Positions 16,065-26,372 of a stretch of DNA of 64,000 bases are shown here, piece by piece (position 1 is the first letter of the stretch; each line of letters opens with the position of its first letter). Source of the stretch: Thalassomonas haliotis (lineage in GTDB: Bacteria > Pseudomonadota > Gammaproteobacteria > Enterobacterales > Alteromonadaceae); contig NZ_CP059693.1 of NCBI RefSeq assembly GCF_028657945.1, forward strand, positions 124,001-188,000. The letters are read 5' to 3'. Under the pieces are notes generated by a model. It was not told where the DNA came from, did no database searches, and saw only the letters and a program-made list of their open reading frames with translations. Both the position numbers and the translations under genes were made by a program.

Positions 16065-16239
16065 AAGAGTCCTTATCGGGCTGGGTTGTCTGGGGTCTTA
16101 TAGTAGGGGATATAAGTGACAGATCACAGAGGAATTTCCGGCTATTTTATTTACCTGGTTATTTACCCGGCTATTCGCCCGGCAAGTGAAGCGGGCCGGG
16201 TTTATGCCTGTGCTATAAATCCGGCCGCGGCTGTGCTGT

Positions 16240-18186
16240 TTAACTGGCGAGTTTTAAGGTGGTGCTGATATCCTTGACCTGGCCGGAAACATCAAGCGAG
16301 ATATTTTCTGCCAGTTCGCTCGACTGTTTCACTTCGTCATTCACCCTGGCCATGGCCTGTTCAAAGGCCTGGTAGTGGCCGCGCTGATCTTTGATTTGCG
16401 CCAGGGTGTCCTGGGCAACCGTGGCGGAGGCCTGGGCCTGTTTTACCACGTCGGCGGCATTGCCGGTCAGCTGTTGGGCGATGTTTTGCTGCTCCTGCGA
16501 CGCCTGTTCAATGCCTGAAATAGTGGTATTGATGGTTTGGCTGGCGTGCTGTAATTGCGCCAGGCGGCCGGTGATTTGTTGCAGGGAGCTTTGGGTTTTG
16601 CCCGCCAGCTGGCGCACTTCGTCGGCCACCACCGAGAAGCCGCGGCCATGTTCGCCGGCGCGTGCCGCCTCTATGGCGGCGTTTAGTGCCAGTAAGTTGG
16701 TTTGCTCGGCAATGGCGCTGATCACATCCACGATAGTGCCGACACTGTCTACCGACTGCCCGAGCACCTCTATTGCTTCTTTACCCGAGCGGGCGGCGCT
16801 GCCGGTGGACTCGGTGGCCTGTAATACCTGTTCAACCTTTTCCTGGCTGTCGAACATGGCCTGTTCGGTGGCGCGGGCATTTTCCGCTACTTGCTGCGAC
16901 AGGTCGTTTACTGTGTCTGTGGCTTGTCCCAGGGCATTCATGATCTCCCTGACCGACTGCACCTGGTCATGGGTATTGGCGGATGAGCGGTGAATATTGT
17001 CCGCCTGCTGCTGCATATTGTTTAAGGCGTTATGCACCAGGTTGAGCTGCTGAGCTTTTTGTTTGTCTTCAAAGCGCAGCTTTTCCACCATTTTGTTGAA
17101 GCTGACGGAGATCTCCCCCAGTTCGGTGCGTTCGCTGATGCCGGTAATATTGCTGATTTTCCCCTGCTCTACCAGCAGCACAAAGCTGTTGCGTAATAAG
17201 CGCAAAGGTTTAAGCACAATTTTGTGTTGCAGGTAGTGGTTGCTGATCAGGTAAATCAGTAAACATAATCCCAGGGTATAAACGATTTGTTTTAGCTGCT
17301 GGTAAATGTCCTGCTGCTCGTCGTCTATCGCCTGTTCATTGCGGAATATCTGCTGCTCCAGTTCGCCCAGGGTGGCTTTGAGTAACTGGCGTCCTTCGTT
17401 GAGTTGTTGTTGCTGTCGGGCAATTTTTCTGATTTCATCGCCGTAGCGGTTGATTAATGAATTAAGCTCGTCGAGGGCTTCTGCACTGAGATCTTCGGCT
17501 TCGTTATCATCGAGTAATAAGTCGTCTTCCGCCAGCAGGTCATCCTCGTCTTCTTGCTCTGGCATTATCGCCAACAGGGGAAATTGCCTCAGCTGGCGGT
17601 AATTGCTTTTGAGATCATTAAGGGCGGCTTTTATGCCTGAATTTGAGTCTAATTCCCGGGCGTGGATGAGCCGGGCAAGGTTGGCGGTCAGTTGCTGGTT
17701 GTTGTGAAGATAGGCTTGCTGCTGGGCGGCGCTTAACTGCTGGCTTTGTCCGGCATAGTCGGCCAGTTGATCGTTGATTGCCAGCATGCCCTGTTCGCTG
17801 TTGCGTACCAATATTTGCGGGTCGCCGCTGAGTTTGCCCAGGGCGCGAAAGCGGGTATCGAGCAGCTGCTGCAACTGGCTGTTTTGCTGTTTAATGCCGA
17901 GATTTAATTCGCTTGGCGGCAGCAGGTCGATAGCAGCATCTACTTTAGCAAATACCTGGGATGACTCGCTTAATAAGGCCGCATCACCGGTGAGTAAATA
18001 GTCACTAATCAGGCGGTTGATATCTACCACTACCAGGGACTTTAATTTCTGGTAGTCCTGGTAATGCTGTCGGCTGGTATTAAGGGTAGTGGCTACCCAA
18101 TATAAGGTCGCCAGAAAAACAACGGCAAACACGACGATGGCTACCGTCGATAATTTGAAAAAGCTGGAAGCGCGCACCTGATGCAT
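16240..18186 (-). CDS. Methyl-accepting chemotaxis protein
   Basis: 648 residues. TM1 at about 13-33, a long periplasmic helical domain with a very acidic loop ([22 protein letters not shown]), TM2 near 300-318 ([19 protein letters not shown]), a HAMP region ([31 protein letters not shown]), then the signalling domain. The hairpin tip [20 protein letters not shown] and [18 protein letters not shown] are intact. The acidic periplasmic loop is unusual and might bind cations. No CheR-docking pentapeptide is visible at the C-terminus. Confidence 0.92.
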   Translation of the reverse strand: MHQVRASSFFKLSTVAIVVFAVVFLATLYWVATTLNTSRQHYQDYQKLKSLVVVDINRLISDYLLTGDAALLSESSQVFAKVDAAIDLLPPSELNLGIKQQNSQLQQLLDTRFRALGKLSGDPQILVRNSEQGMLAINDQLADYAGQSQQLSAAQQQAYLHNNQQLTANLARLIHARELDSNSGIKAALNDLKSNYRQLRQFPLLAIMPEQEDEDDLLAEDDLLLDDNEAEDLSAEALDELNSLINRYGDEIRKIARQQQQLNEGRQLLKATLGELEQQIFRNEQAIDDEQQDIYQQLKQIVYTLGLCLLIYLISNHYLQHKIVLKPLRLLRNSFVLLVEQGKISNITGISERTELGEISVSFNKMVEKLRFEDKQKAQQLNLVHNALNNMQQQADNIHRSSANTHDQVQSVREIMNALGQATDTVNDLSQQVAENARATEQAMFDSQEKVEQVLQATESTGSAARSGKEAIEVLGQSVDSVGTIVDVISAIAEQTNLLALNAAIEAARAGEHGRGFSVVADEVRQLAGKTQSSLQQITGRLAQLQHASQTINTTISGIEQASQEQQNIAQQLTGNAADVVKQAQASATVAQDTLAQIKDQRGHYQAFEQAMARVNDEVKQSSELAENISLDVSGQVKDISTTLKLAS

Positions 18187-18376
18187 CCGGTGGTTTTGGG
18201 ATGGATGGATTCTGCCTGCTCAATATTACAATTGGGTGACGTTAAGGTTACGGATTTATGACGCCCGGGTGACAGGGCGTCATGTGGTTGACCAGCTTGC
18301 CTGGATGTTGTTGAAAGTTAAGCTTTTAGGTTTGAATGAGCCGGTTTGTTTTTGGCTTTTACCTTAACTTTTCACC

Positions 18377-19198
18377 TTAACTTTCTACCTTAGGGATGCC
18401 CTGGTTGACATAAACGTCAAAACGGTTCTTTTTCATCTTGATGCTGGTGGACGGTTTTTTCCCGGCTAACGGCGGTGCGTAACTGGGGCGTTTTACCACT
18501 ACCCGGTATTTTGCCAGTGCCAGTGCCGGTGCCAGCAAACCGTCGGCATCGAGATCTTCTCCCACCAGGGTCTGGAAAATGCGCATTTCCTTTTTCACCT
18601 GCGCCGACTTTTCCCGGTGCGGGTACATGGGATCCAGGTAAATCACGTCCGGGGCCTGTGCGTTGTCGAGGTTTTCCAGTGACGAGGTATGGAGCAATGA
18701 CATGTTTTCGGCAATATCTTTAACGTCGCTATTTAGTTTTGCGCGCTCCAGGCCGTCTTCGAGCAGGGCCGCGACGATTGGCATACGTTCGATCATAGTC
18801 ACTTTGCAGCCCAGGCTGGCGAGCACAAAAGAGTCGCGGCCAAGCCCGGCGGTGCCGTCGACCACATGCGGGGTAAAACCGTGTTTTAAGCCTATGGCCT
18901 TGGCGATATCCTGGCCGCGGCCGCCGCCGAATTTTCGCCTGTGGGCCACCGCCCCTTCAACAAAGTCGACCTTGATCGCGCCTAATTTAGGTTCGTCCAG
19001 TTTGCTTAATTCCAGCTGGTGGCAGTTTACCTGCAGCAAAAATGCCAGCTGCGGGTGCTGTTTGGCGGCATTGGCATCGCCGATATATTGCAGCTGCCAT
19101 TTGGCGGCAATTTTTTTGGCGACACCGGCATCTTCGCTGTGGATATAGGCGACGGCGGTTTTATCAAGCATGTCTTGTAGTGCGGAGGTTGCTGACAT
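18377..19198 (-). CDS. rsmJ: 16S rRNA (guanine(1516)-N(2))-methyltransferase RsmJ
   Basis: 273 residues, class I SAM methyltransferase. N-terminal region followed by [28 protein letters not shown], the SAM motif [20 protein letters not shown] and the catalytic-type [22 protein letters not shown], all hallmarks of RsmJ. It methylates G1516 of 16S rRNA. It starts five bases after the tag-like gene and is cotranscribed. In enterobacteria rsmJ follows prlC; here prlC is also just upstream, with the tag-like gene and a terminator between. Confidence 0.93.
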   Translation of the reverse strand: MSATSALQDMLDKTAVAYIHSEDAGVAKKIAAKWQLQYIGDANAAKQHPQLAFLLQVNCHQLELSKLDEPKLGAIKVDFVEGAVAHRRKFGGGRGQDIAKAIGLKHGFTPHVVDGTAGLGRDSFVLASLGCKVTMIERMPIVAALLEDGLERAKLNSDVKDIAENMSLLHTSSLENLDNAQAPDVIYLDPMYPHREKSAQVKKEMRIFQTLVGEDLDADGLLAPALALAKYRVVVKRPSYAPPLAGKKPSTSIKMKKNRFDVYVNQGIPKVES

Positions 19199-19203
19199 AA
19201 AGG

Positions 19204-19899
19204 TTATTCTGCCTGAATATGGTTATCGCCGGTTGCCATGGCAACCAGGCGGCTGAGCTGGCCAAAGGAGAGTCCGCTACTCTGGTGCCACTGGTTAAAG
19301 CTGTCCTGAATCGCTTTAAGGCTGGATTTGCTTTGCACGCCGCCGGTTATAATGTCGTGGGCGCGGAAATAGGCTTCGACGTCGCGGGTAATTAAAAAGG
19401 TGTCTTTACCCATAGCGCGCAGGGCATAGGGGCCGGTATTGCCGCCGAGGCGCTGGCCGTGTTTTTTCAGGTAGGCCCATAAACCGATAATATCTGTGCT
19501 TGGCCATTGGCGGATAAATTCGGCAAAAGAGCATTCGGGGGTTTGCTGCTCAAAGATCATCTGGGCATTGCCCTTGATGGTTTTCACCTTGTTGTAGTTG
19601 CGGATAATGCCGGGGTCGGCGGCTTTGCGCTCAAGCATTTCTTCCGGCATCATCAGGATTTTTTCGATATTAAACTTGAAAAAGTTTTCTTCAAAGTTAG
19701 GCCATTTATTTTCCACCACCCGCCAGACAAAGCCTGACTGGAATACTTTTTTGGTGAAGGCGGCCAAAACCCTGTCGTCGGTTAGTTTTGCCAGCGGTAT
19801 TGCCGGGGCATCAATGTCGAGCAGTTGCTTGAGGCGCTTTTCTCCGCCTTTGCGTTCCTGGGCGCGCTGATACAGGGAGTCGAAACTTTCTAAGGTCAT
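19204..19899 (-). CDS. DNA-3-methyladenine glycosylase I-like protein
   Basis: 231 residues of the Tag/HhH-GPD superfamily. The pattern [30 protein letters not shown] followed by [18 protein letters not shown] matches the Tag core, where substrate purine is held by aromatic residues. The zinc-binding Cys/His residues at both ends of classic E. coli Tag are absent, as in a common divergent subfamily. It probably removes alkylated bases, but enzyme activity is inferred. Cotranscribed with rsmJ. Confidence 0.75.
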   Translation of the reverse strand: MTLESFDSLYQRAQERKGGEKRLKQLLDIDAPAIPLAKLTDDRVLAAFTKKVFQSGFVWRVVENKWPNFEENFFKFNIEKILMMPEEMLERKAADPGIIRNYNKVKTIKGNAQMIFEQQTPECSFAEFIRQWPSTDIIGLWAYLKKHGQRLGGNTGPYALRAMGKDTFLITRDVEAYFRAHDIITGGVQSKSSLKAIQDSFNQWHQSSGLSFGQLSRLVAMATGDNHIQAE

Positions 19900-19927
19900 A
19901 GTTTTTATATTCTTTTAAAAAAGAAAA

Positions 19928-19950
19928 GATAACCGCCTTAAACGGTTATC
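19928..19950 (-). terminator. Rho-independent terminator of prlC
   Basis: GATAACCG, seven-base loop, CGGTTATC, followed on the minus strand by TTTTCTTTTTT. It separates prlC from the tag-like/rsmJ operon, although some readthrough may link them. Confidence 0.8.
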
Positions 19951-19969
19951 TTCTCGGCTTGTTACTGCC

Positions 19970-19991
19970 GGGAAAAACCCGGGTTTTTCCC
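19970..19991. repeat. Perfect 22-bp palindrome after prlC
   Basis: GGGAAAAACCC immediately followed by GGGTTTTTCCC, with no loop. It lies between the prlC stop and the terminator, and could form a second hairpin or a protein-binding site. Confidence 0.5.
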
Positions 19992-20012
19992 TTCTCTTAT
20001 TTACCCGTCAAG

Positions 20013-22055
20013 TTAACCTGTGATGCCGCTGTGACGCAATAAGGCATCTATTTGCGGCTCCCGGCCGCGGAAGGCTTTAAACAGCTCGCTCGGCTCCTGC
20101 GAGCCGCCTTTTTCCAGGATGTTGGTTAAAAAGTCGCGTCCGACCTGTTCGTTGAAGATACCTTCCTGTTCGAAACGGCCAAAGGCGTCGGCAGATAATA
20201 CTTCCGCCCATTTGTAGCTGTAGTAGCCTGCGGCATAACCGCCGCCGAAGATATGACCGAAGCTGTGCTGGAAGCGGTTGAATTCCGGCGCTTTAATGAC
20301 GGCGTATTTTTCCCGTACCTGGTTCAGCACCTGCTGAATTTCGTCTCCTTTGGCGGGGTCGTAGTTGGCATGCATGCTGAAGTCGAAAATACTGAATTCC
20401 AGCTGACGCAACATCTGCATTGCCGACTGGTAGTTTTTCGCCGCCAGCATCTTGTCGAGCATCTCCTGCGGCAGTGGCTCGCCGGTTTCATAGTGGCCGG
20501 AAATAAACGCCAGCGCCTGCGGCTGCCAGCACCAGTTTTCCAGGAACTGGCTCGGCAGTTCTACCGCATCCCAGGGCACACCGTTAATACCGGCAACATC
20601 GGCGGCATTAATCTGGGTCAGCATATGGTGGATACCGTGGCCGAACTCATGGAACAGGGTGACTACTTCGTTATGGGTAAACAGCGCGGGTTTATCGCCA
20701 ATCGGCTGGTTGAAGTTACAGGTTAAATAGGCCACTGGCAACTGCACCGCGTTATCGCTCAGGGCGCGTCGGCCGACACAGTCGTCCATCCAGGCGCCGC
20801 CGCGTTTTTTCGCGCGGGCATACAGATCCAGGTAGAAGCTGCCGCGCAGGTTATTGTCTTTATCGAACACGTCATAGAATTTAACGTCCTGATGCCAGAC
20901 ATCGACGCCGCTGCGCTCTTCTATGCTCAGGCCAAACAGGCGGTGGACCACTTCAAACAAACCTTTCACCACTGTGGCTTCCGGGAAGTAGGGGCGTAAG
21001 TCTTCGTCTGAGATGGCGTAGCGGCTTTGCTTTAGCTTCTCGCTGTAATAGGGGAGATCCCAGGCCTGGAGATCGGTTTTGCCAAATTCTTTTTCGGCAA
21101 ATTCATGCAGCTCTTTGACTTCCTGCTGGCCCTGGGCCTTGGATTTAGTGGCGAGATCTTCCAGGAACTGCAGCACTTCGCCGGTGGAGGCGGCCATCTT
21201 GGTGGCCAGGGATTTTTCCGCGTAGTTGTTAAAGTCTAATAGCTGCGCCAGTTCATGACGTAATTTCAGCAACTCGGCCATAACGGCACCGTTGTCAAAC
21301 TCGCCGCCGTTGGGGCCGGCTTCTGATGCCCGGGTGACATAGGCGCGGTATAATTTTTCACGCAGCTCACTGTTATCGCAGTACATCATTACCGGCAGGT
21401 AGCTGGGGATATCCAGGGTGAATAACCAGCCTGACTTCTCATGTGCTTCGGCCAGGGCTTTAGCGGCGTCCAGGGCGCTTTGCGGTAAACCGGCCAGTTC
21501 GCTTTCGTCGCTGATCAACACATCAAAGGCATGGGTGGCGTCGAGTACATTATTGCTGAATTTCGACCCCAGTTCCGAGAGCTGGGTGGAGATTTCACCG
21601 TAGCGCTTTTTGTCCTCTGCATTTAAGGCGATACCGGATAATTTAAAGTCCCTTAAGGCATTGTCGATCACCTTACGCTGGGCGGTATCTAGCTGTTGAT
21701 ATTCATCGCTTTGTGAGATTTGCTGGTAAGCCTTGAACAAACCTTCATGCTGGCCGACAAAGGTGCCGTATTCCGACAAAAGCGGCAGGCAGGATTCATA
21801 GGCTTGGCGTAATTCGTCGCTGCTGATCACTGAATTCATATGGGAGACGGGTGACCATAAGCGTCCGAGCAGATCATCTGCTTCATTGATCGGCGCCACC
21901 AGGTTGTCCCAGCTGTAGCTGCTGTTCTCGCTTAATACCCGGCTTATTGTGTCTTTACATGTGGTTATAGCCTGCTCAAGGGCAGGTTTTACATGCTCAG
22001 GTTTGATTTTGGAAAATTCGGGAAGTCCTTTTAGTGACAATAATGGATTGCTCAT
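20013..22055 (-). CDS. prlC: Oligopeptidase A (M3 metallopeptidase)
   Basis: 680 residues, same length as E. coli PrlC/OpdA. The zinc site is LFHEFGHGIHH (near residue 470) with the downstream Glu in WDAVELPSQFLENWCW. N-terminal NPLLSLKGLPEFSKIKPEHVKPAL is typical. It is cytoplasmic and cleaves short peptides including signal-peptide remnants. It has its own terminator. All expected domains are present and there is no sign of damage. Confidence 0.96.
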   Translation of the reverse strand: MSNPLLSLKGLPEFSKIKPEHVKPALEQAITTCKDTISRVLSENSSYSWDNLVAPINEADDLLGRLWSPVSHMNSVISSDELRQAYESCLPLLSEYGTFVGQHEGLFKAYQQISQSDEYQQLDTAQRKVIDNALRDFKLSGIALNAEDKKRYGEISTQLSELGSKFSNNVLDATHAFDVLISDESELAGLPQSALDAAKALAEAHEKSGWLFTLDIPSYLPVMMYCDNSELREKLYRAYVTRASEAGPNGGEFDNGAVMAELLKLRHELAQLLDFNNYAEKSLATKMAASTGEVLQFLEDLATKSKAQGQQEVKELHEFAEKEFGKTDLQAWDLPYYSEKLKQSRYAISDEDLRPYFPEATVVKGLFEVVHRLFGLSIEERSGVDVWHQDVKFYDVFDKDNNLRGSFYLDLYARAKKRGGAWMDDCVGRRALSDNAVQLPVAYLTCNFNQPIGDKPALFTHNEVVTLFHEFGHGIHHMLTQINAADVAGINGVPWDAVELPSQFLENWCWQPQALAFISGHYETGEPLPQEMLDKMLAAKNYQSAMQMLRQLEFSIFDFSMHANYDPAKGDEIQQVLNQVREKYAVIKAPEFNRFQHSFGHIFGGGYAAGYYSYKWAEVLSADAFGRFEQEGIFNEQVGRDFLTNILEKGGSQEPSELFKAFRGREPQIDALLRHSGITG

Positions 22056-22482
22056 AATCTTCAGTTTTTAGCGAATGTTGTCTTAGATGTAATACCTCTT
22101 GGGGCTTTATTCAAGCTTTGTCGGTTATTTGCCGGTTATTTACTGTTAATCCGGCTTTTTTTGTAAAATAACTAACCAGATCAACAAAAATAGATGTTAA
22201 TGCAAGGTAATATATTTTTTTTGTCTTAAATATTGTTTGTAAATTTACAGTAAATAAGAGAAATTATTATTCTGAAAGTTATATCCGTGGCAGGCCGGTA
22301 TCCGACTTTGCAAGCGCTTATTGGCGCTTTGGATCATAGAGGGTCCCCACCAGGTGTTATTCATGGATGAATCGGTAGATTTAACCTTTTGTCATTGCCC
22401 GCACTCCGGGAGCGGCTTTGTTATTGACGACTACTGATATTTATCATCCTTTTGTCAGATAAATGTTAGATATAGTGTGAAT
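22056..22482. other. Intergenic region between prlC and the GGDEF/EAL gene
   Basis: Divergent promoters must lie here: an AT-rich stretch at 22140-22270 and a GC-richer half after it. A cyclic-di-GMP riboswitch was looked for because of the downstream gene, but no GEMM-type core was found. Confidence 0.35.
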
Positions 22483-24618
22483 ATGAGCCAGTCAGTTGCC
22501 CCTAAAATATCGATCAAGTATCGTTTGCTTCAAGTGCTGAAGTTTGTTTGTTATACCTTGCTGCTTGGCGGCGGTTATGGCTTTTTGGTGGTGGCTCAGG
22601 ATCAGCAAACGGCTATCGGTCAGCAATTGGGGGCCGGTTTGGGGCAATTTAATACCTTATCGATTTATATTGCTTATACCCTGGTATTGCTGCTGTTGGT
22701 GGGGGTATGGCATTACCGCAGCCAAAAACAAAGGCAGCGGTTGCTGGAAGCCCATGAGCAGGTAAAGTTTCGCGAGCAAAGGTTACAGCTGGCGCTCAGG
22801 GGCAGCGACAGTGAAGTTTGGCTCTGGTATAAAGATCTCGGTAAAATTGTCGCCGTTAATACCCTGGGAGAGCCCACCCGGATCACCGGCTCTTATACCA
22901 ATATCACCCAGTCGCGGGCGGATGAAGAGCGCGCCCAGTATTATGGCGATGCCTTTAAGCTCACCAAAGACTGGGTTTTGATCATAGATGAAAAATTTAA
23001 CCAGGTTACCGCCAACCAGTCGTTGCGGGACGTGTTTGGCTGGGAAGCGGAAGAACTTGCCTTTGAACCCAATACATTAGGCATTACCCCGAAACGGCTG
23101 GCGTTTTACCGGGAATTGTTTTCCACCCTGCAGGAAAACGATCACTGGCGCGGCGAAGAGCTGATCGCCACTAAAACCGGCCAGGAATATCATGTGATCA
23201 TCAATATCAGTGTCAGCCGCAACCGCACCAATAACCGCTTGCATTATATTTTGGTGCTGACGGATATCAGCGCCCAGAAAAATGCCGAAAAAGAGCTGCG
23301 CTACCTGGCCAATTATGATCACCTGACCGAGCTGCCCAACCGGGCGTTATTGCTGGACAGGATCAAACACGCCATTGATTATTCCATCCGTAAAAAAGAC
23401 TCTATCGCTTTGTTTTTTATCGATTTGGACCGCTTTAAGCAGATCAATGATTCTTTGGGGCATGAATGCGGGGATTTATTGCTGAAGGAAATTTCCAACC
23501 GGCTTACGGAAATTTTGCGCGGCGACGATACCGTGGCCCGTATCGGCGGCGATGAATTTGTGGTGTTGCTGGAGTCTTTTCGCAGCAACAGCCACCTGGG
23601 GCGGATTGCGGAAAAAGTGATCCGCGAGGTGGAAAAGCCGATTATGCTCAACAATAACGAGGTGTGCATCGGCGCCAGTATCGGTATTGCCCTGTATCCG
23701 GAAGATGCCGGTACCTCCAGCGAACTGTTAAGAAATGCCGATGTGGCTATGTACCACGCCAAGCAGATCGGCCGTAATACCTTTCAGTTTTTTACCCCGC
23801 GCATGAATTTTGAAGCTAAAGAGCGGTTGAGGAAGGAATCTGAACTTAAGCTGGCGGTGGCTAACAACGAGCTGGTCAACCATTACCAGCCTGTGGTGGA
23901 TGCCTATACCGGTAAGGCTATTGGGGTCGAGCTGTTGATGCGCTGGCGTACCGGTGAAGGCCTGGTTCCGCCGATGGACTTTATTCCCATTGCCGAAGAA
24001 CTGGGTTTGATCATTCCGATGACCGAAAGCGTGTTGTGCAAGGGCTTGGCGGACTTAAAACGCTGGCATGCGGTACGCCCGGGCATCTTTTTGTCGGTGA
24101 ACCTGGCGCCCCAGCATTTTGCCCAGGATAATCTGTTGCCTTATGTGAAAAAACTGCTGGAAGAATATGATTTACCGCCGGGGGCGTTAAAGCTGGAAAT
24201 TACCGAAAGCGCCTTTATTTCCGAGCCGCAAAAGGCGATCCGCACTATGAATGCCCTGTCTAAACTCGGGGTGAAACTGGCGCTGGACGACTTTGGTACC
24301 GGGTATTCTTCACTGTCTTATTTAAAGCAGATGCCGCTGGATATCATTAAAATTGACGGCAGTTTTGTCTCAGGTATCGGCCGGGATAAAACCGACGAGG
24401 CCATAGTCGATGCCACTTTAGTGCTGGCGAAAAGCCTGAATATGGCCTGTATTGCCGAAGGGGTGGAAACCAAGGAGCAGATGTTATACCTGGTGGATCG
24501 CCAGTGCCATTTTATTCAGGGATATTTATACAGCAAGCCGGTAGAAGCCGGGGAGTTAATGGAAATGCTGATGATCAACAATATTGAAGTGACTGCGCCT
24601 GAGCTGGAACTGGTGTAG
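22483..24618 (+). CDS. Membrane GGDEF/EAL cyclic-di-GMP protein with PAS region
   Basis: About 711 residues. Two membrane helices (about 18-40 and 60-80), a linker, a PAS-like domain (about 160-270, DWVLIIDEKFNQVTANQSLRDVFGWEAEEL), GGDEF domain with an intact ARIGGDEFVVLL (near 354), and an EAL domain. The EAL motif reads ELL (GVELLMRW, near 480), a tolerated variant; metal-site DDFGTGYSSL is intact. Both synthesis and breakdown of cyclic-di-GMP are possible. The ATG at 22483 is chosen over GTG 22477; neither has a strong ribosome site. Confidence 0.9.
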   Translation: MSQSVAPKISIKYRLLQVLKFVCYTLLLGGGYGFLVVAQDQQTAIGQQLGAGLGQFNTLSIYIAYTLVLLLLVGVWHYRSQKQRQRLLEAHEQVKFREQRLQLALRGSDSEVWLWYKDLGKIVAVNTLGEPTRITGSYTNITQSRADEERAQYYGDAFKLTKDWVLIIDEKFNQVTANQSLRDVFGWEAEELAFEPNTLGITPKRLAFYRELFSTLQENDHWRGEELIATKTGQEYHVIINISVSRNRTNNRLHYILVLTDISAQKNAEKELRYLANYDHLTELPNRALLLDRIKHAIDYSIRKKDSIALFFIDLDRFKQINDSLGHECGDLLLKEISNRLTEILRGDDTVARIGGDEFVVLLESFRSNSHLGRIAEKVIREVEKPIMLNNNEVCIGASIGIALYPEDAGTSSELLRNADVAMYHAKQIGRNTFQFFTPRMNFEAKERLRKESELKLAVANNELVNHYQPVVDAYTGKAIGVELLMRWRTGEGLVPPMDFIPIAEELGLIIPMTESVLCKGLADLKRWHAVRPGIFLSVNLAPQHFAQDNLLPYVKKLLEEYDLPPGALKLEITESAFISEPQKAIRTMNALSKLGVKLALDDFGTGYSSLSYLKQMPLDIIKIDGSFVSGIGRDKTDEAIVDATLVLAKSLNMACIAEGVETKEQMLYLVDRQCHFIQGYLYSKPVEAGELMEMLMINNIEVTAPELELV

Positions 24619-24913
24619 CATTAAACGATGAGCTAAGCCGGTTGCAGCACTGGGCAGGATAAGTTGATGGCAATGCCGGTGAGCAAGCATATCGAACTAA
24701 GCGCAGCGAAATCAGCGTTTGTCTCACTGCCGTCAAGCCATTGATACAAAAATCATTCGGGTTAAATTGCGTCAAACGCTTGAATCATGACCCGGTTGCG
24801 CCCACATTATAGCGCTAAAGAGCAAGTGAAAGTGATATCTGCCTCGGGCGGTCTTTTCATTTTGCTATTCGTGAAAAATCAGATTCTATTCGATAAATTT
24901 TAAGGGCTACAAG

Positions 24914-26278
24914 ATGACACAACATTTTGACTATATCGCCATAGGCGGCGGCAGCGGCGGTATTGCTTCTGCCAACCGGGCGGCAAAACACGGTAAGAAA
25001 GCCGCGGTGATTGAAGCTAAATATATTGGCGGTACCTGCGTCAATGTTGGTTGTGTGCCGAAAAAAGCCATGTGGTATGCCGGGCAAATTGCCGATGCCA
25101 TGCGCTACGCCCCTGACTACGGTTTTGCCGGTTTCTTAACTGAACAAAAAGCAAGTTTTGACTGGGGCCGTTTGGTGAAAAACCGCGAAGCCTATATTGA
25201 GCGTATTCACGCCGCCTACCAGCGCGGTTTTGATAATAACCATGTTACTGTGATCAAGGGGTTTGCCCGTTTTGTCGATAAAAATACCGTGGAAGTGGAC
25301 GGTACCTTATATACCGCAGATCATATTACTATCGCCACCGGTGGCCGTCCGCAGATCCCAGATATCGAAGGGGCGGAATACGGCATAGACTCAGACGGTT
25401 TTTTTGCCCTGACCGAGCAGCCGGAATCGGTAGCCGTGGTCGGTGCCGGTTATATCGCCGTCGAACTGGCGGGTGTTTTCCAGGGGCTGGGCAGTGAAAC
25501 TCACTTGCTGGTGCGCAAAGAAGGACCGCTGCGTAATTTTGATCCTGTGTTAAAAGACACTTTAGTTGAGCAGATGGCCAAACACGGGCCGACCCTGCAT
25601 ACCCACAGCATTCCTGAGCGGGTGGAAAAATTAGCCGATGGCACTTTAGTGATCCATTTAGCCAACGGCAAAACGGTTGGCCCGGTGCAGCAAGTGGTAT
25701 GGGCCATTGGCCGGGAGCCGGCCACAGACAAGATCAATCTGGAAGCGGCCGGAGTGGAAGTGGACGAGCGCGGCTTTATCCCCACCGACAAATACCAGAA
25801 TACCAATGTCGAAGGCGTATATGCCGTCGGCGACAATACCGGCCGGGCACAGTTAACCCCGGTTGCGGTAGCGGCAGGCCGTCGTTTAAGCGAGCGATTG
25901 TTTAATAATAAACCCCATGAGCATTTAGATTATTCTTGTATTGCCACGGTAGTGTTCAGCCACCCGGTGATCGGCACCGTAGGTTTGACCGAGCCGGAAG
26001 CGATTGCCGAATACGGCGAAGAGCAGGTAAAAGTGTATAACTCCCAGTTTACTGCGCTTTACCAGGCGATCACCGATGAATACCGGGATCCGACCCGGAT
26101 GAAACTGATTTGTGTCGGCAAGGAAGAGAAGATTGTCGGTATCCACAGCATAGGTTTTGGCAGCGATGAGTTGCTGCAGGGCTTTGCCGTGGCGATGAAG
26201 ATGGGGGCGACCAAAAGTGATTTTGATAATACTGTGGCCATTCACCCCACTTCAGCAGAAGAGTTTGTTACTATGTAA
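24914..26278 (+). CDS. gor: Glutathione-disulfide reductase
   Basis: 454 residues, close to E. coli Gor (450). FAD motif [18 protein letters not shown], redox-active C42/C47 in [18 protein letters not shown]-domain [16 protein letters not shown], and the C-terminal active-site His in [14 protein letters not shown]. It keeps glutathione reduced in the cytoplasm. The stop codon lies two bases before the left repeat of the mobile island, so the island sits exactly behind gor without changing its coding end. Confidence 0.97.
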   Translation: MTQHFDYIAIGGGSGGIASANRAAKHGKKAAVIEAKYIGGTCVNVGCVPKKAMWYAGQIADAMRYAPDYGFAGFLTEQKASFDWGRLVKNREAYIERIHAAYQRGFDNNHVTVIKGFARFVDKNTVEVDGTLYTADHITIATGGRPQIPDIEGAEYGIDSDGFFALTEQPESVAVVGAGYIAVELAGVFQGLGSETHLLVRKEGPLRNFDPVLKDTLVEQMAKHGPTLHTHSIPERVEKLADGTLVIHLANGKTVGPVQQVVWAIGREPATDKINLEAAGVEVDERGFIPTDKYQNTNVEGVYAVGDNTGRAQLTPVAVAAGRRLSERLFNNKPHEHLDYSCIATVVFSHPVIGTVGLTEPEAIAEYGEEQVKVYNSQFTALYQAITDEYRDPTRMKLICVGKEEKIVGIHSIGFGSDELLQGFAVAMKMGATKSDFDNTVAIHPTSAEEFVTM

Positions 26279-26280
26279 TT

Positions 26281-26325
26281 TTTTCTCTGGAAAAGTAAAA
26301 CTTTACATTTGCTAACTCTGGAAAA
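26281..26325. repeat. Left-end island repeats (TCTGGAAAA x2)
   Basis: TCTGGAAAA occurs at 26286-26294 and 26317-26325 in the same orientation, just after the gor stop and before the first recombinase gene. Likely recombinase-binding core sites. Confidence 0.6.
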
Positions 26326-26372
26326 TTATCTAAGCTGATCAATTAACGCACAATAATTGACCAGCTTTTTTT

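Noticed and set aside
22270-22440. Possible cyclic-di-GMP riboswitch before the GGDEF/EAL gene
   Set aside because: No GEMM core or tetraloop-receptor pattern could be found.
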